Shown piece by piece: positions 28,167 to 40,149 of a stretch of 64,000 nucleotides of DNA (position 1 is the stretch's first letter; each line of letters starts with the position of its first letter). Source of the DNA: Lysobacter luteus (lineage in GTDB: Bacteria > Pseudomonadota > Gammaproteobacteria > Xanthomonadales > Xanthomonadaceae); contig NZ_OU015430.1 of the NCBI RefSeq assembly GCF_907164845.1, forward strand, positions 2,346,001 through 2,410,000, written 5' to 3'. The translations under genes were made by a program, and so were the position numbers. Below the pieces are notes generated by a model. It searched no databases and had not been told where the DNA came from. It saw only the letters and a list, made by a program, of their open reading frames with translations.

Positions 28167-28193
28167 CGTCACGGGGTATTCACATCCGTGACG
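28167..28193 (-). terminator. Inverted repeat between convergent dciA and lpxC, possible lpxC terminator
   Basis: Arms CGTCACGG (28167-28174) and CCGTGACG (28186-28193) are separated by 11 nt. In the lpxC direction, T5 follows about 14 nt later, so it may be an imperfect terminator. The surrounding 28030-28266 gap is unusually AT-rich for this genome and shows no gene. Confidence 0.4.
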
Positions 28194-28266
28194 GGGGACA
28201 CCCACGAGTGGGGCGGGATCGGCATTTGCGGTCCGGCGGAGCGCCGGCGGGGGACTTTCCGCGGCC

Positions 28267-29178
28267 TCAGACGGCGGGGGCAGGCCGGTAGGACGCGGGC
28301 ACCGGGTCCTGTTCGCCCGGGAAGGTGACGATCTCCCAGGCCGATTGCTCGGCCATCAGGGCGCGCACCAGCTGGTTGTTGAGCGCGTGGCCGGACTTGT
28401 AGCCCTCGTAGGCGCCGAGGATGGCGTGGCCGGCCAGGTACAGGTCGCCTACGGCATCCAGGATCTTGTGTCGGACGAACTCGTCGACGTAGCGCAGGCC
28501 GTCCTCGTTGAGGACACGGAACTCGTCCAGCACGATCGCGTTGTCCATCGAGCCGCCCAGCCCGAGGTTGCGCTCCCGCATGTACTCCAGGTCGCGCATG
28601 AAGCCGAACGTGCGGGCGCGGCTGACTTCCTTGATGTAGTTGGCGGTCGAGAACTCGACCTCGGCGCGGGACTGGGCGGCCGGGATCGCCGGGTGGTTGA
28701 ACACCACCGTGAAACCGAGCCGAAAGCCGTCGTAGGGCTCGAACCGGGCGACCTTGTCTCCGTCGCGTACTTCCACCGGCCGGGTGATGCGGATGAACTT
28801 CTTCGGCACGTCCTGCTCGGCGACGCCGGCGGACTGCAGCAGGAACACGAACGGGCCGGCCGAGCCGTCCATGATCGGCACCTCGGCCGCGGACAGCTCG
28901 ATATAGCAGTTGTCGATGCCGAGCCCGGCCAGCGCCGAGAGCAGGTGCTCGACCGTCATGACCTTGCCGCCTTCACGGCTGAGCCCCGTGCACAGCACGG
29001 TCTCGGTCACCAGGTCGGCGCGGGCAGGCAACTCGAGCACCGGGTCCAGGTCGACCCGGCGGAACACGATGCCGGCATCGACGGGCGCAGGGCGCAGGGT
29101 GAGGAACACCTTCTCGCCGCTGTGCAGGCCCACGCCGGTGGCGCGGATGATGTTCTTGAGGGTGCGCTGGCGCAGCAT
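28267..29178 (-). CDS. lpxC: UDP-3-O-acyl-N-acetylglucosamine deacetylase
   Basis: Zinc deacetylase committing flux to lipid A. The 303-residue product begins [21 protein letters not shown], the standard N-terminus, and includes the zinc-site region [21 protein letters not shown] and the C-terminal [15 protein letters not shown] and [13 protein letters not shown] motifs. ATG 29178 is chosen because the family begins there; upstream in-frame codons run through the promoter. It follows ftsZ at the end of the dcw cluster but has its own promoter region. Confidence 0.97.
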   Translation of the reverse strand: MLRQRTLKNIIRATGVGLHSGEKVFLTLRPAPVDAGIVFRRVDLDPVLELPARADLVTETVLCTGLSREGGKVMTVEHLLSALAGLGIDNCYIELSAAEVPIMDGSAGPFVFLLQSAGVAEQDVPKKFIRITRPVEVRDGDKVARFEPYDGFRLGFTVVFNHPAIPAAQSRAEVEFSTANYIKEVSRARTFGFMRDLEYMRERNLGLGGSMDNAIVLDEFRVLNEDGLRYVDEFVRHKILDAVGDLYLAGHAILGAYEGYKSGHALNNQLVRALMAEQSAWEIVTFPGEQDPVPASYRPAPAV

Positions 29179-29483
29179 GGGCAGTGCGGACTTCCTGTTG
29201 CCGGGGGCACGCCGCGGCCGGACGCGCGAAACGGCTCGGTCAGGCGGAGATGTCCGGAATATTACCAATCCGGAAAACCGCGCAAGATTAACATGCAGGC
29301 AGCTGAATCTGAACGGAAAATCCCGCGGGAAGGCGGGGTCGCCGTCACACCACGGCGCGCGCGGCGGCTAAATCGGCCGGCCGCCCGGGGCACGGGCGAC
29401 CGACCCAATCGCCCCGGGCATGGGGACCCCGGGGCCAAGGTGACGCGACTTGCGGCGCGCCTGTTACGGACGTGGCGAAGCGG
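29179..29483. other. ftsZ-lpxC intergenic region
   Basis: This 305-base gap holds a candidate lpxC promoter in an AT-rich pocket (29255-29320) and, nearer ftsZ, a GC-rich partial dyad (about 29409-29442) that could slow or stop ftsZ transcription. No gene or REP is visible in it. Confidence 0.5.
29259..29285 (-). promoter_or_regulatory. Candidate lpxC promoter
   Basis: On the minus strand TTGCGC (29280-29285) and TAATAT (29259-29264) are 15 bp apart, in an AT-rich pocket 80 nt before the lpxC start. The -10 is near-consensus; the spacing is short. Confidence 0.45.
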
Positions 29484-30698
29484 TCAGTCGGCCTGGCGGC
29501 GCAGGAACGCCGGGATGTCCAGGTAGCTGTCGTTGCCGAAGTCGGCCGCCGCGGCCGCCGGTGCCGGGGCCGCTTCGTGCCGGCCGCTGCTGCGCAGCCC
29601 GCTGGTGAACCCCGGGGCCGACGCCGGTGCGACCGCGTCTTCGATCGGGAACTCCGGCTGGCCGGTGGTGGCGTTGCGGACCAGCTGGATCGGCGCGCGG
29701 TTGAGCTGCTCGTTCGGCTTGCCCTGGCGGGCGACGGCGCGATTGAGCCCGGTGGCGACCACGGTGACCTTGACCTCGTCCTGCATGTCCGGGTCGAGCA
29801 CGGTGCCGAGCACCACGGTCGCATCCTCGGACGCGAACGCCTCGATCGTGCGGCCGACCTCGTCGAACTCGGCCATCGTGAAGTCCGGACCGGCGGTGAT
29901 GTTGACCAGGATGCCGTTGGCGCCCGACAGGTTGACGTCGTCCAGCAGCGGGTTCTGCACCGCCGCCTCGGCCGCGGCCTGGGCACGGTCGTCGCCGCGG
30001 GCCGAACCGCTGCCCATCATCGCCAGGCCCATCTCGGACATGACGGTGCGCACGTCGGCGAAGTCGACGTTGATCAGGCCCGGGCGCACGATCAGGTCGG
30101 CGATGCCCTGCACGGCGCCCAGGAGCACGTCGTTGGCGGCGCGGAAGGCCTGGATCATCGTGGCGTTGCGACCGAGCACGGTGATCAGCTTCTCGTTGGG
30201 GATGGTGATCAACGAGTCGCAGTGGTGGCTCAGCTCCTCGATGCCCTTGAGCGCGACCTGCATGCGGCGGCGGCCCTCGAACGGGAACGGCTTGGTGACC
30301 ACCGCGACGGTCAGGATGCCCATCTCCTTGGCCAGCTGCGCCACCACCGGCGCGGCGCCGGTGCCGGTGCCACCGCCCATGCCGGCGGTGATGAACACCA
30401 TGTCGGCGCCCTGCATTGCGTCCATCAGGCGCTCGCGGTCCTCCAGCGCGGCCTGGCGGCCGACCTCCGGGTTCGCGCCCGCGCCCAGGCCCTTGGTGAC
30501 GTTGCTGCCCAGCTGCAGCTGCAGCTTGGCGCCGCAGTTCTTGATCGCCTGCGAGTCGGTGTTGGCGGTGATGAATTCCACCCCGTCGACGTTGTTGCTG
30601 ACCATGTGGGCGACCGCGTTGCCGCCGCCACCGCCGACGCCAACCACCTTGATGGTCGCGTTCGGGGCCATGTTCTCTACCAGTTCAAAGTGCGCCAT
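29484..30698 (-). CDS. ftsZ: Cell division GTPase FtsZ
   Basis: Tubulin homologue that forms the Z ring. The 404-residue product has the nucleotide-binding [12 protein letters not shown] segment, the tubulin signature [13 protein letters not shown], the T7 loop [15 protein letters not shown], a variable linker rich in Ala/Pro, and the conserved C-terminal peptide [11 protein letters not shown] that binds FtsA and ZipA. GAGGACAC precedes the ATG. It follows ftsA after a 138-nt gap. Confidence 0.98.
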   Translation of the reverse strand: MAHFELVENMAPNATIKVVGVGGGGGNAVAHMVSNNVDGVEFITANTDSQAIKNCGAKLQLQLGSNVTKGLGAGANPEVGRQAALEDRERLMDAMQGADMVFITAGMGGGTGTGAAPVVAQLAKEMGILTVAVVTKPFPFEGRRRMQVALKGIEELSHHCDSLITIPNEKLITVLGRNATMIQAFRAANDVLLGAVQGIADLIVRPGLINVDFADVRTVMSEMGLAMMGSGSARGDDRAQAAAEAAVQNPLLDDVNLSGANGILVNITAGPDFTMAEFDEVGRTIEAFASEDATVVLGTVLDPDMQDEVKVTVVATGLNRAVARQGKPNEQLNRAPIQLVRNATTGQPEFPIEDAVAPASAPGFTSGLRSSGRHEAAPAPAAAAADFGNDSYLDIPAFLRRQAD

Positions 30699-30836
30699 GT
30701 CCGTGTCCTCGTATGTCTAGTTATGTGGTGCCGTTGTCGCTGCCGGTACTGCTGCCTGACGTGTTGCGTGTCGCGCCCCCATGGCCACCGGGACATCGTC
30801 GACGTCCCGGAGGTGTACACCTGATCGCCGGGGTCA

Positions 30837-32072
30837 TCAGAACTCACCCCGGAACCAGTTCTTGAAACGGTTGAGTACGTTCCCGGCGCGCCCGGTGCTG
30901 ATCACCGGGCGGCGCGGGTTCTCGATCTGGCTGCCCATCAGCAGCAGGCCGACGCCGGTGGCGTGCACCGGGTTGCCGACCACTTCGCCAAGGCCGGTCA
31001 CGTGCTGCGGGATGCCGACGCGCACGGGCATCTGCAGCATCTCCTCGGCCAGCTCGACCACGCCTTCCATCTTCGCGGCGCCGCCGGTCAGGACCATGCC
31101 CGCGCGGACGTGCTGCTCGAAGCCGCTGCGGCGCAGTTCGGCCTGGACCATCTCGAAGATCTCCTCGTAGCGCGCCTGCACCGCCTGCGCCAACGAGTGG
31201 CGCGGCATGCGCCGGGGCGGCCGGTCGCCGACCGAAGGCACCTGGATCGACTCCTCGGCGGTCGCCATCTGCGCCAGCGCGCAGGCGTAGCGGACCTTGA
31301 TCTGCTCGGCCTCCGGGGTCGGCGTGCGCAGCATGTGGGCGATGTCCTCGGTGACCTTGTCGCCGGCGATGCCGAGGCTGGCCGAGTGCGCGATCGCGCC
31401 CTGGACGAACACCGCGATGTCGGTGGTGCCGGCGCCGATGTCGACCAGCACCACGCCGAGCTCGCGCTCGTCGGAAGTCAGCACCGCGTTGGCGGAGGCC
31501 AGTACGCCCAGGATCAGGTCGTCGACCTGCAGCCCGCAGCGCTGCACGCACTTGCTGACGTTGGCCGCGGCCGATTGCGCGCAGACCACCAGGTGGGCAT
31601 GCACTTCCAGCCGGACGCCGGTCATGCCGACCGGGTTGCGGATGCCTTCCTGCGAATCGTCGAGCACGTAGTCGCGCGGGATCGCGTGCAGGATCTTCTG
31701 GTCGGCCGGGATCGCCACGGCCTTGGCGGCATCAAGCACCCGGTCCAGGTCGGCGAAGCTCACCTCGCCGTCGCGGATCGGCGCGATGCCCTGCGAGTTG
31801 CGGCACTGGATGTGGCTGCCCGAGATCGACGCGTAGACCGAGCGGATCTCGCAGCCGGCCATCAGCTCGGCCTCCTCGATCGCGCGCTGGATCGACTGCA
31901 CGGTCGACTCGATGTCGACCACCACGCCGCGGCGCAGCCCGCGCGACTCGTGGCTGCCGATGCCGATCACCTCGATCGGGTTGCCGGGTGAGTACTCGCC
32001 CACCAGCGCCACCACCTTGGAGGTGCCGATGTCGAGGCCCACGATCAACGATTTGTCGCCCTTGCGGTTCAT
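30837..32072 (-). CDS. ftsA: Cell division protein FtsA
   Basis: Actin-like membrane tether of the Z ring. The 411-residue product has ATPase motifs GLDIGTSKVVALVGE, LVDIGAGTTDIAVF and GMVLTGGAAKMEG, the 1C domain (about 85-165), and a C-terminal amphipathic membrane helix NVLNRFKNWFRGEF. Its ATG overlaps the ftsQ stop (ATGA), so the two are coupled. Confidence 0.97.
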   Translation of the reverse strand: MNRKGDKSLIVGLDIGTSKVVALVGEYSPGNPIEVIGIGSHESRGLRRGVVVDIESTVQSIQRAIEEAELMAGCEIRSVYASISGSHIQCRNSQGIAPIRDGEVSFADLDRVLDAAKAVAIPADQKILHAIPRDYVLDDSQEGIRNPVGMTGVRLEVHAHLVVCAQSAAANVSKCVQRCGLQVDDLILGVLASANAVLTSDERELGVVLVDIGAGTTDIAVFVQGAIAHSASLGIAGDKVTEDIAHMLRTPTPEAEQIKVRYACALAQMATAEESIQVPSVGDRPPRRMPRHSLAQAVQARYEEIFEMVQAELRRSGFEQHVRAGMVLTGGAAKMEGVVELAEEMLQMPVRVGIPQHVTGLGEVVGNPVHATGVGLLLMGSQIENPRRPVISTGRAGNVLNRFKNWFRGEF

Positions 32073-32803
32073 GTATTTCCCTGCATGCCTGTCTGTGGCG
32101 CCTTCGGGACCGGCGCCCAGCTCAAGGCGAAACCATTGGTGTAGCGGAGGTCGGCGCGCACCAGGCGCTGCGCCTGCTGCGCGAGCAGTTGCGGCATCAG
32201 CCGGGCGAAGCGGGCGATGCGCGGCCGGGCCTCGTTGCGGCCGACCACCACCTGCGCGCCGCTGTCGAGCTCCATGCTCCAGCTGCCGCGCGGGTCCAGC
32301 AGCACCGAGCGCACACCCAGCCCGAGCGGCGCCATCAGCACGCTGGTCTGGTTGTAGAACTCGACCACGTCCGGCACCCGTCCGTCCGGACCGTCCAGCC
32401 GGGGCAAGCCCGGCGGCACGTCGACGTCGCCGGCCGGGAACAGCCGACCGTGGTCGGACAGCAGCCGGTCCTCGCCCCAGCGCGCGAACGGGACGTGCTC
32501 GACCACCCGCACCTCGAGCACGTCGGGCCAGCGCTTGCGGACTTCAGCGCGCTCGACCCACGGCATCCGCGCGACAGCGTCTTGCGCGGCATCCAGGTCG
32601 ACGGCGAAAAAGCCCTGCCGCGCGAACGGCAGCATCGCCTCACGCAGGTGCGCTTCGTCGACCCGGTCGAACTGCCCGGTCGCGCGCAGCGTGGTCAGCG
32701 GCCAGCGGTCCTGGCCGACCCAGCCGTTGAGCACGGCGACCACGGGCAGCGCGACCAGCGCCACCGCGAGGGTCCAACCGAGCAGGCGGAGCAGCGCGTT
32801 CAC
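32069..32803 (-). CDS. ftsQ: Cell division protein FtsQ
   Basis: Bitopic scaffold of the divisome (FtsQBL complex). The 244-residue product has one N-terminal membrane segment (about 6-26), a POTRA domain (about 35-105, [20 protein letters not shown]) and the beta domain ending in [17 protein letters not shown]. The GTG start is chosen because GGAGGT lies 8 nt upstream and the GTGA overlaps the ddlB stop; there is no ATG close by. Confidence 0.93.
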   Translation of the reverse strand: MNALLRLLGWTLAVALVALPVVAVLNGWVGQDRWPLTTLRATGQFDRVDEAHLREAMLPFARQGFFAVDLDAAQDAVARMPWVERAEVRKRWPDVLEVRVVEHVPFARWGEDRLLSDHGRLFPAGDVDVPPGLPRLDGPDGRVPDVVEFYNQTSVLMAPLGLGVRSVLLDPRGSWSMELDSGAQVVVGRNEARPRIARFARLMPQLLAQQAQRLVRADLRYTNGFALSWAPVPKAPQTGMQGNT

Positions 32804-33779
32804 GCGTGTGCACCTCCGTCGTCCGCCAGGCTCGACTCGAGCACCCGCCAGCACAGCTCGCCGAAATCGATGCCGAGTTCGCGCGCGGCCTTGGGCACCA
32901 GCGAGTGGCTGGTCATCCCCGGCGCGGTGTTGACCTCGAGCAGGAAGAAGTCGCCGGTCGCCCGGTCGCGCATCACGTCGACCCGGCCCCAGCCGCTGCA
33001 CCCGGCGGCCTCGAAGGCCAGCAGCGCGATGCGGCGGATCTCGTCCTCGGCGGCGCCGTCCAGGCCCGGGCACAGGTATTGGGTGTCCTCGGCGACGTAC
33101 TTGGCGTTGTAGTCGTACCACTCGCCCTTCGGCACGATCCGGATCGAGGGCAGCGCGCGGTGGCCATCGCCGTCGGCGAGCACCGCGACGGTGAGTTCGT
33201 CGCCGACCACCAGCTGCTCCATCAGCAGCTCACCGGGGTAGCGCGCGGCCAGCGCGACGGCGTCGTCCAGGCCGGCCTCGTCATGCACCCGCGAGACACC
33301 GACGCTGGAACCTTCGCAGGACGGCTTGATGATCAACGGAAGCCCGATCACGCGGGCCGCGTCGTGCACGTCCGACCCCTTCGGCAGTCGCACGTAGCGC
33401 GGTGTCGGCAGGTCGAGCGACAGCCAGACCTGCTTGGTGCGGATCTTGTCCATGCTCAGCGCCGAGCCGAGCACGCCCGAGCCGGTGTACGGCACGCCGA
33501 GCGCGTCCAGCAGCCCCTGCAGCACGCCGTCCTCGCCACCGCCCTTGTTGCCGTGGAGGATGTTGAAGACGCGGTCGACCGAGCCGGCGCGAACCGCATC
33601 GACCAGCGCCGGGATGCCGTCGACCGCCACCGCGTCGACGCCGCGAGCCTGCAGCGCCTCCAGCACGTTGCGACCGGAATCCAGCGAAACCTCGCGCTCG
33701 GCGCTGGTGCCGCCCATCAGTACCGCGACGCGGCCGAACACGGCGGGATCCGTGAACCGCGGCGGGGTGAAGGCGGCGC

Positions 33780-33783
<4 letters not shown>
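32800..33783 (-). CDS. ddlB: D-alanine--D-alanine ligase B
   Basis: ATP-grasp ligase making the D-Ala-D-Ala terminus of the peptidoglycan stem. The 327-residue product has [19 protein letters not shown] at the N-terminus, [34 protein letters not shown] and the metal-site [17 protein letters not shown]. Stop and start overlaps link it to ftsQ and murC. Confidence 0.97.
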
Positions 33784-35245
<1,462 letters not shown>

Positions 35246-35249
<4 letters not shown>

Positions 35250-36352
35250 GCAGCCTGCTCCGGGTTGGAATGGGGGGGACGGATCTGGGCGACGACGATG
35301 TCGGCCACGCGCGCGGCGGCGTCGGGTCGGGCCAGCGAGCGCGCGGCCTGGGCCAAGCGCAGCAGGTCGGCGCGCTCGGCGAGGATTTCGAGCGTGGCCG
35401 AAATGCGCCGGGCCAGGTCGGCGGTGTCCGCGCCCTGCGGCAACAGCTGTGCGGCGCCGCGGTCGACCAGGAACTCGGCGTTGCGGGTCTGGTGGTCGTC
35501 GACCGCCTGCGGGAATGGCACCAGCACGCTGCCGACGCCGGCCGCGCACAGTTCGGCCAGCGTCAGCGCCCCGGCGCGGCAGACCACGATGTCGGCCCAA
35601 CCGTAGGCGGCGGCCATGTCGGCGATGAACGGTTCGACGCCGGCGTCGACGCCCGCGGCGGCATACGCCCGGCGCGCCTCGTCGACCTGCGACTCGCCAC
35701 ACTGATGGCGCACCTGGAAGCCGGCGAGGCGCCCGCGCAGGCTGGCCAGCGCGACCGGCATCGCGGCGTTGAGCGCGCGTGCGCCCTGGCTGCCACCGAG
35801 CACGAGGATCCGCAGCGCGCCTTCACGGCCGGCGAAACGGTGCTCCGGCGGCGGCAGCGCGGCGATCTCTGCGCGCACCGGGTTGCCGACCGCCTGCTCG
35901 CCGGCAAAGGTGCCCGGGAAGCCGGTGAGCACGGCGTCGGCCATGCGGGCGAGCACGCGATTGGTGAGGCCGGCGGCACGGTTCTGCTCGTGGACCACCA
36001 GCGGAATACCGGCCAGGCGCGCGGCCAGGCCGCCCGGACCGGCTGCGTAGCCGCCGAAACTCACGACCGCGCGCGAGTTGCGCGCGCGTAGCACCGCACG
36101 GGCGGCGCGCACCGCGTTGGCAACCTTCAGCGGGGCACCGAGCAGGGTCGCCATGCCCTTCCCGCGCAGCCCGCGAACCGCGATCGTGTCGATCTCGATG
36201 CCATGGGGCGGCACCAGCCGGGTTTCCATCGCGCCGTCGGCGCCGAGCCAGGTCACCGGCACGCCGCGATTCATCAGTTCGCGCGCGACCGCGAGGCCCG
36301 GGAAAATGTGGCCGCCGGTACCGCCGGCGAGGATGGTGACGGGACCGGTCAT
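35246..36352 (-). CDS. murG: UDP-GlcNAc:undecaprenyl-PP-MurNAc-pentapeptide GlcNAc transferase
   Basis: Membrane-associated GT28 enzyme that makes lipid II. The 368-residue product begins [23 protein letters not shown] with the G-loop GGTGGH, has the second G-loop [12 protein letters not shown], and the donor-site region [15 protein letters not shown] followed by [20 protein letters not shown] 36352 overlaps the ftsW stop. Confidence 0.97.
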
Positions 36353-37668
36353 GCGCCGGTCCTCCCGAGCACCGGCTCGATGCGCTGGCGCAGGCGGCTG
36401 GTGCCACGCGCGGCCTTGGCCGATGCGGCGGCGGCAGGCTTGGCCACCGAGGGCAACGGCTGGGCGGTCGGCGGCACGCCGGTGGAAGGCTGCATCGCCT
36501 CGCCGCGCAGGCGCGCGACCTGCCGCTGCGCGCGGTCGAGCTCGTACGACACCCGCAGCAGCACGCCGAGCGCCGCGCAGGTCATGAGCACGCTCGAGCC
36601 GCCCGAGGACACCAACGGCAAGGTCAGACCCTTGGTCGGCAGCAGGCCCAGGTTGACGCCGATCGAGACGAAGCTCTGCAGGCCGATCCACAGCGCGATG
36701 CCGAACGCGCAGTAACCCGCGAAGTAGCGGCGCATCTCCACGCATTTCAGTCCGACCCAAAGCGCCCGGCCCACGAGCATCGCGTACAGCCCGATCACCG
36801 TGCACACGCCGACGAAGCCGAGCTCCTCGGCGATGACGGCGAGGATGAAGTCGGTGTGCGCCTCCGGCAGGTAGGACAGCTTCTGTACCGAGCCGCCGAG
36901 GCCGACCCCGAACCATTCGCCGCGGCCGACCGCCATCAGTGCGTTGGTCAGCTGGTAGCCGGAGTTGAACGGGTCCGCCCACGGGTCGAGGAAGGACGTC
37001 AGCCGGCGCACGCGGTAGGGCTCGGCAATGGCGACCACCGCCAGCAGCGGCAGGCCGACCAACACCGGGCCGAACATCCGCGGCATGTTGACCCCGCCCA
37101 GCACCAGCATGCCGCCGGTGATGGCCAGGATCAGCGACAGCGAACCGAAGTCGGGCTGCAGCACCAGCAGCACCACCAGCAACCCGGCCACGCCCAGCGG
37201 CTTGAGCATCGCCGACCAGGTCGCGGTGACCTCGTCGCTGTAGCGCTTGAGGTAGCTGGCCAGCCAGATGATGTAGAGCAGCTTGACCGCCTCGACCGCC
37301 TGGAAGCTGGACACGCCGAGGTTGATCCAGCGCCGCGCGCCGTTGACCTCGTTGCCCAGGCCGGGGATGAACACCGCCAGCAGCAGGGCGACGCAGCCCA
37401 GCAGCAGCCAGTGGTTGTAGTGCTCGACGGTCTTCAGCTCGGTGCGCATGAGCCACACCGCCAGTCCGACCCCGACCGCCAAGAACGCAACGTGCCGTAC
37501 GAGGTAGTGGAACGGGCCGACGCCGTAATCGATCGCGATGGAGATCGAGCTGGAGCCGACCATCACCACGCCCAGGCACGCCAGCGCGCACGCGACCCCG
37601 AGCAGCCAGCGGTCGTAATGACCGCTGATCGCGTCGAGTCGGGTGGCCTGGCGCGCGGTGTCGGTCAT
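36349..37668 (-). CDS. ftsW: Peptidoglycan glycosyltransferase FtsW
   Basis: SEDS-family septal glycan polymerase with about ten membrane segments. The 439-residue product has the family segments [23 protein letters not shown] and [18 protein letters not shown]; the last carries the conserved region near the catalytic Asp. The C-terminal 60 residues are a charged cytoplasmic tail. Its ATG overlaps the mraY stop by one base: murD, which normally separates mraY and ftsW, is not here. Confidence 0.96.
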   Translation of the reverse strand: MTDTARQATRLDAISGHYDRWLLGVACALACLGVVMVGSSSISIAIDYGVGPFHYLVRHVAFLAVGVGLAVWLMRTELKTVEHYNHWLLLGCVALLLAVFIPGLGNEVNGARRWINLGVSSFQAVEAVKLLYIIWLASYLKRYSDEVTATWSAMLKPLGVAGLLVVLLVLQPDFGSLSLILAITGGMLVLGGVNMPRMFGPVLVGLPLLAVVAIAEPYRVRRLTSFLDPWADPFNSGYQLTNALMAVGRGEWFGVGLGGSVQKLSYLPEAHTDFILAVIAEELGFVGVCTVIGLYAMLVGRALWVGLKCVEMRRYFAGYCAFGIALWIGLQSFVSIGVNLGLLPTKGLTLPLVSSGGSSVLMTCAALGVLLRVSYELDRAQRQVARLRGEAMQPSTGVPPTAQPLPSVAKPAAAASAKAARGTSRLRQRIEPVLGRTGA

Positions 37669-38753
37669 CAGCGCACCTTCAACGTCGCAAGGCCGACCAG
37701 CACCAGCACCACCGAGATGATCCAGAAGCGCACGATGACGCGCGGCTCCGGCCAGCCCTTGAGCTCGAAGTGATGGTGGATCGGCGCCATCCGGAAAACA
37801 CGCTTGCCGGTGAGCTTGAACGACGCCACCTGGATCATCACCGACAGCGTCTCGATCACGAACACGCCGCCCATGATCACCAGCACCAGCTCCTGGCGGA
37901 CGATCACCGCCATCGTGCCGAGCACCGCGCCCAGCGCCAGCGCGCCGATGTCGCCCATGAACACCATTGCCGGATAGGTGTTGAACCAGAGGAAGCCCAG
38001 GCCCGCGCCGGCGATCGCCGCGCAGATGATCACCAGCTCGCCGGCGCCGGGCACCTGCGGGATCTGAAGGTACTCGGAAAACACCGCGTTGCCCGATGCG
38101 TAGGCGAACACGCCCAGCGCGCAGGCCACCAGCACCGTCGGCATGATCGCAAGCCCGTCCAGGCCATCGGTCAGGTTGACCGCGTTGGAGAAGCCGACGA
38201 TCCAGAAGTAGGCAATCGCCACGAAGCTGAAGGCCACCAACGGCAACGCGACGGCCTTGAAGAACGGGATGTAGAACGTGGTTTCGGCCGGCACCTCGGC
38301 GGTCATGTACAGGAACACGCCGGCGGCGAGTCCGAACAGCGACTGCAGCGCGTACTTGGTGCGCGACTTCATGCCGTTGGGGTCGCGGCGGACGATCTTG
38401 ATCCAGTCATCCCACCAGCCGATCGCGCCGAACGCCACCATCACCGCCAGCACCAGCCAGACGTACTTGTTGCGCAGGTCGCCCCACAGAAGCACCGAGG
38501 CCAGCACCGTCACCAGGATCAGCGCGCCGCCCATGGTCGGAGTGCCTGCCTTGGAGAAGTGCGTCTGCGGGCCGTCCGTGCGGATCGGCTGGCCGCCCTT
38601 GTAGCTGGCCAGCTTGCGGATGACCGCCGGCCCCCACCACAGCGACAGCGCCAGCGCGGTGAGCGCGCTGAGGATGCCGCGGAAGGTCAGGTAGCCGAAC
38701 AGCGCGAAGCTGCTCTGCAGTTGTTCCAGCCAGCGTGCCAGCTCAAGCAGCAT
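37668..38753 (-). CDS. mraY: Phospho-N-acetylmuramoyl-pentapeptide transferase
   Basis: Integral membrane enzyme making lipid I. The 361-residue product starts [16 protein letters not shown] and includes [11 protein letters not shown], the Asp-rich [20 protein letters not shown], the catalytic [14 protein letters not shown] and [14 protein letters not shown]. It overlaps murF by 11 nt at the 5' side and ftsW by 1 nt at the 3' side. Confidence 0.97.
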   Translation of the reverse strand: MLLELARWLEQLQSSFALFGYLTFRGILSALTALALSLWWGPAVIRKLASYKGGQPIRTDGPQTHFSKAGTPTMGGALILVTVLASVLLWGDLRNKYVWLVLAVMVAFGAIGWWDDWIKIVRRDPNGMKSRTKYALQSLFGLAAGVFLYMTAEVPAETTFYIPFFKAVALPLVAFSFVAIAYFWIVGFSNAVNLTDGLDGLAIMPTVLVACALGVFAYASGNAVFSEYLQIPQVPGAGELVIICAAIAGAGLGFLWFNTYPAMVFMGDIGALALGAVLGTMAVIVRQELVLVIMGGVFVIETLSVMIQVASFKLTGKRVFRMAPIHHHFELKGWPEPRVIVRFWIISVVLVLVGLATLKVR

Positions 38754-40149
38754 CGTCGTCCCCTTGGTTGCCCGGGCCTGCTTCGCGCCGGCCGGCGTCG
38801 TCGGCCAGCAGTGCCGCGACCACCCTGTCCATCGCGCTGCCGCGCGAGCCCTTGACCACCACCCGGACGCCGTCCGCCAGGCCGGCGCGCAGCGCGTCGA
38901 CCACTTCGGCGTGGGTCGCGAACGCCTGGCCGCCTTCGCCGAACGCGTCGGCCGCGGCCGCGCTGAGCGGGCCGAGCGCGAACAGCCGCTTGATGCCGGC
39001 GGCTTTCGCGCGGCGACCGGCTTCGGCGTGCATCGCCTCGGCGTCGTCGCCCAGCTCGCGCATGTCGCCGAGCACCAGCCAGCCCTCGCCCGCTGTCTCG
39101 GCAACGGTGTCGATGGCCGCGGCGAGCGACCCCGGGTTGGCGTTGTAGCTGTCGTCGATCAGCACCGCGCCGCTGGCGAGGCGGTGCGTCGCGAGCCGGC
39201 CGGCCACGACCCGGGCGGCGGCCAGGCCACGTGCGATTGCGTCGAGGCCGATCCCGAGGCCGAGCGCCATCGACGCCGCGGCCAGCGCATTGCGCACGTT
39301 GTGGCGACCCGGCATTGCCAGTTCCACCGGGACATCGCCCGCCGGGGTGGCCAGCAGGAAACGCGTGCCCGCGCCGGTGACGGCGATATCGCGGGCGCCG
39401 ACGTCGTGACTTGCCTCCAGCCCGAACCGGATCAAACGACGGCCATGCGCGCGCTCGGCGAAATACGGGGCAAAGGCGTCGTCGGCGTTGATCACCGCCA
39501 CGCCCTCCGGCGCCAGCGCGTCGTAGATCGCGGCCTTGGTGTCGGCCACGTTGAGCAGGCTGCCCATGCGCTCCAGGTGCGCCGGCGCCACGTTGTTGAC
39601 CAGCGCCACGTCCGGCCGGACCACCGCGGTCAGGTAGGCGATGTCGCCGGGCTTGCCCGCGCCCATCTCGTACACCGCGAAACGGGCGTCGTCAGGTGCA
39701 TCGATCACCGCCAGCGGCAGTCCGATCTCGTTGTTGCGGTTGCCCGGGTTGGCGTACACCGCGTCGTCGGCGGCCTGCAGGATCGACAGCAGCAGCGTCT
39801 TGACGCTGGTCTTGCCGTTGCTGCCGGTGATCGCCGCGACCTTTGCGCTACGGTTGCGCTGCATTGCGCGGGCGAGGTCGGCCAGTGCGCGCTCGGTATC
39901 GGCCACCTGCACCTGCGGCAGTCCGGTCCCGACCGGGCGCGACACCAGCAGCGCCGCCACGCCACCGGCGGCCGCGGCCTCCACGTGGTCGTGGCCGTCG
40001 AAATTCCCGCCCCTCAGCGCGACGAACAGCGCCGCACCGGTCGCCGGCAGCGTGCGGGTATCGGTCGCGATCGCATCGACCTGGCGGTCCATCCCGTGCA
40101 GGCGACCACCGGTCATGCGGGCGATGTCGGACAGCTGCAACGGCCTCAT
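38743..40149 (-). CDS. murF: UDP-MurNAc-tripeptide--D-alanyl-D-alanine ligase
   Basis: Adds D-Ala-D-Ala to complete the pentapeptide precursor. The 468-residue product shows the P-loop [14 protein letters not shown], the Mur-ligase [31 protein letters not shown] and [16 protein letters not shown] 40149 lies in an ATGA overlap with murE. Confidence 0.97.
   Translation of the reverse strand: MRPLQLSDIARMTGGRLHGMDRQVDAIATDTRTLPATGAALFVALRGGNFDGHDHVEAAAAGGVAALLVSRPVGTGLPQVQVADTERALADLARAMQRNRSAKVAAITGSNGKTSVKTLLLSILQAADDAVYANPGNRNNEIGLPLAVIDAPDDARFAVYEMGAGKPGDIAYLTAVVRPDVALVNNVAPAHLERMGSLLNVADTKAAIYDALAPEGVAVINADDAFAPYFAERAHGRRLIRFGLEASHDVGARDIAVTGAGTRFLLATPAGDVPVELAMPGRHNVRNALAAASMALGLGIGLDAIARGLAAARVVAGRLATHRLASGAVLIDDSYNANPGSLAAAIDTVAETAGEGWLVLGDMRELGDDAEAMHAEAGRRAKAAGIKRLFALGPLSAAAADAFGEGGQAFATHAEVVDALRAGLADGVRVVVKGSRGSAMDRVVAALLADDAGRREAGPGNQGDDDAA

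Noticed and set aside
28125-28328. 67-codon plus-strand frame in the dciA-lpxC gap
   Set aside because: It runs into lpxC coding sequence antisense, is Arg/Gly-rich and has no ribosome site; kept only as an unexplained AT-rich gap.
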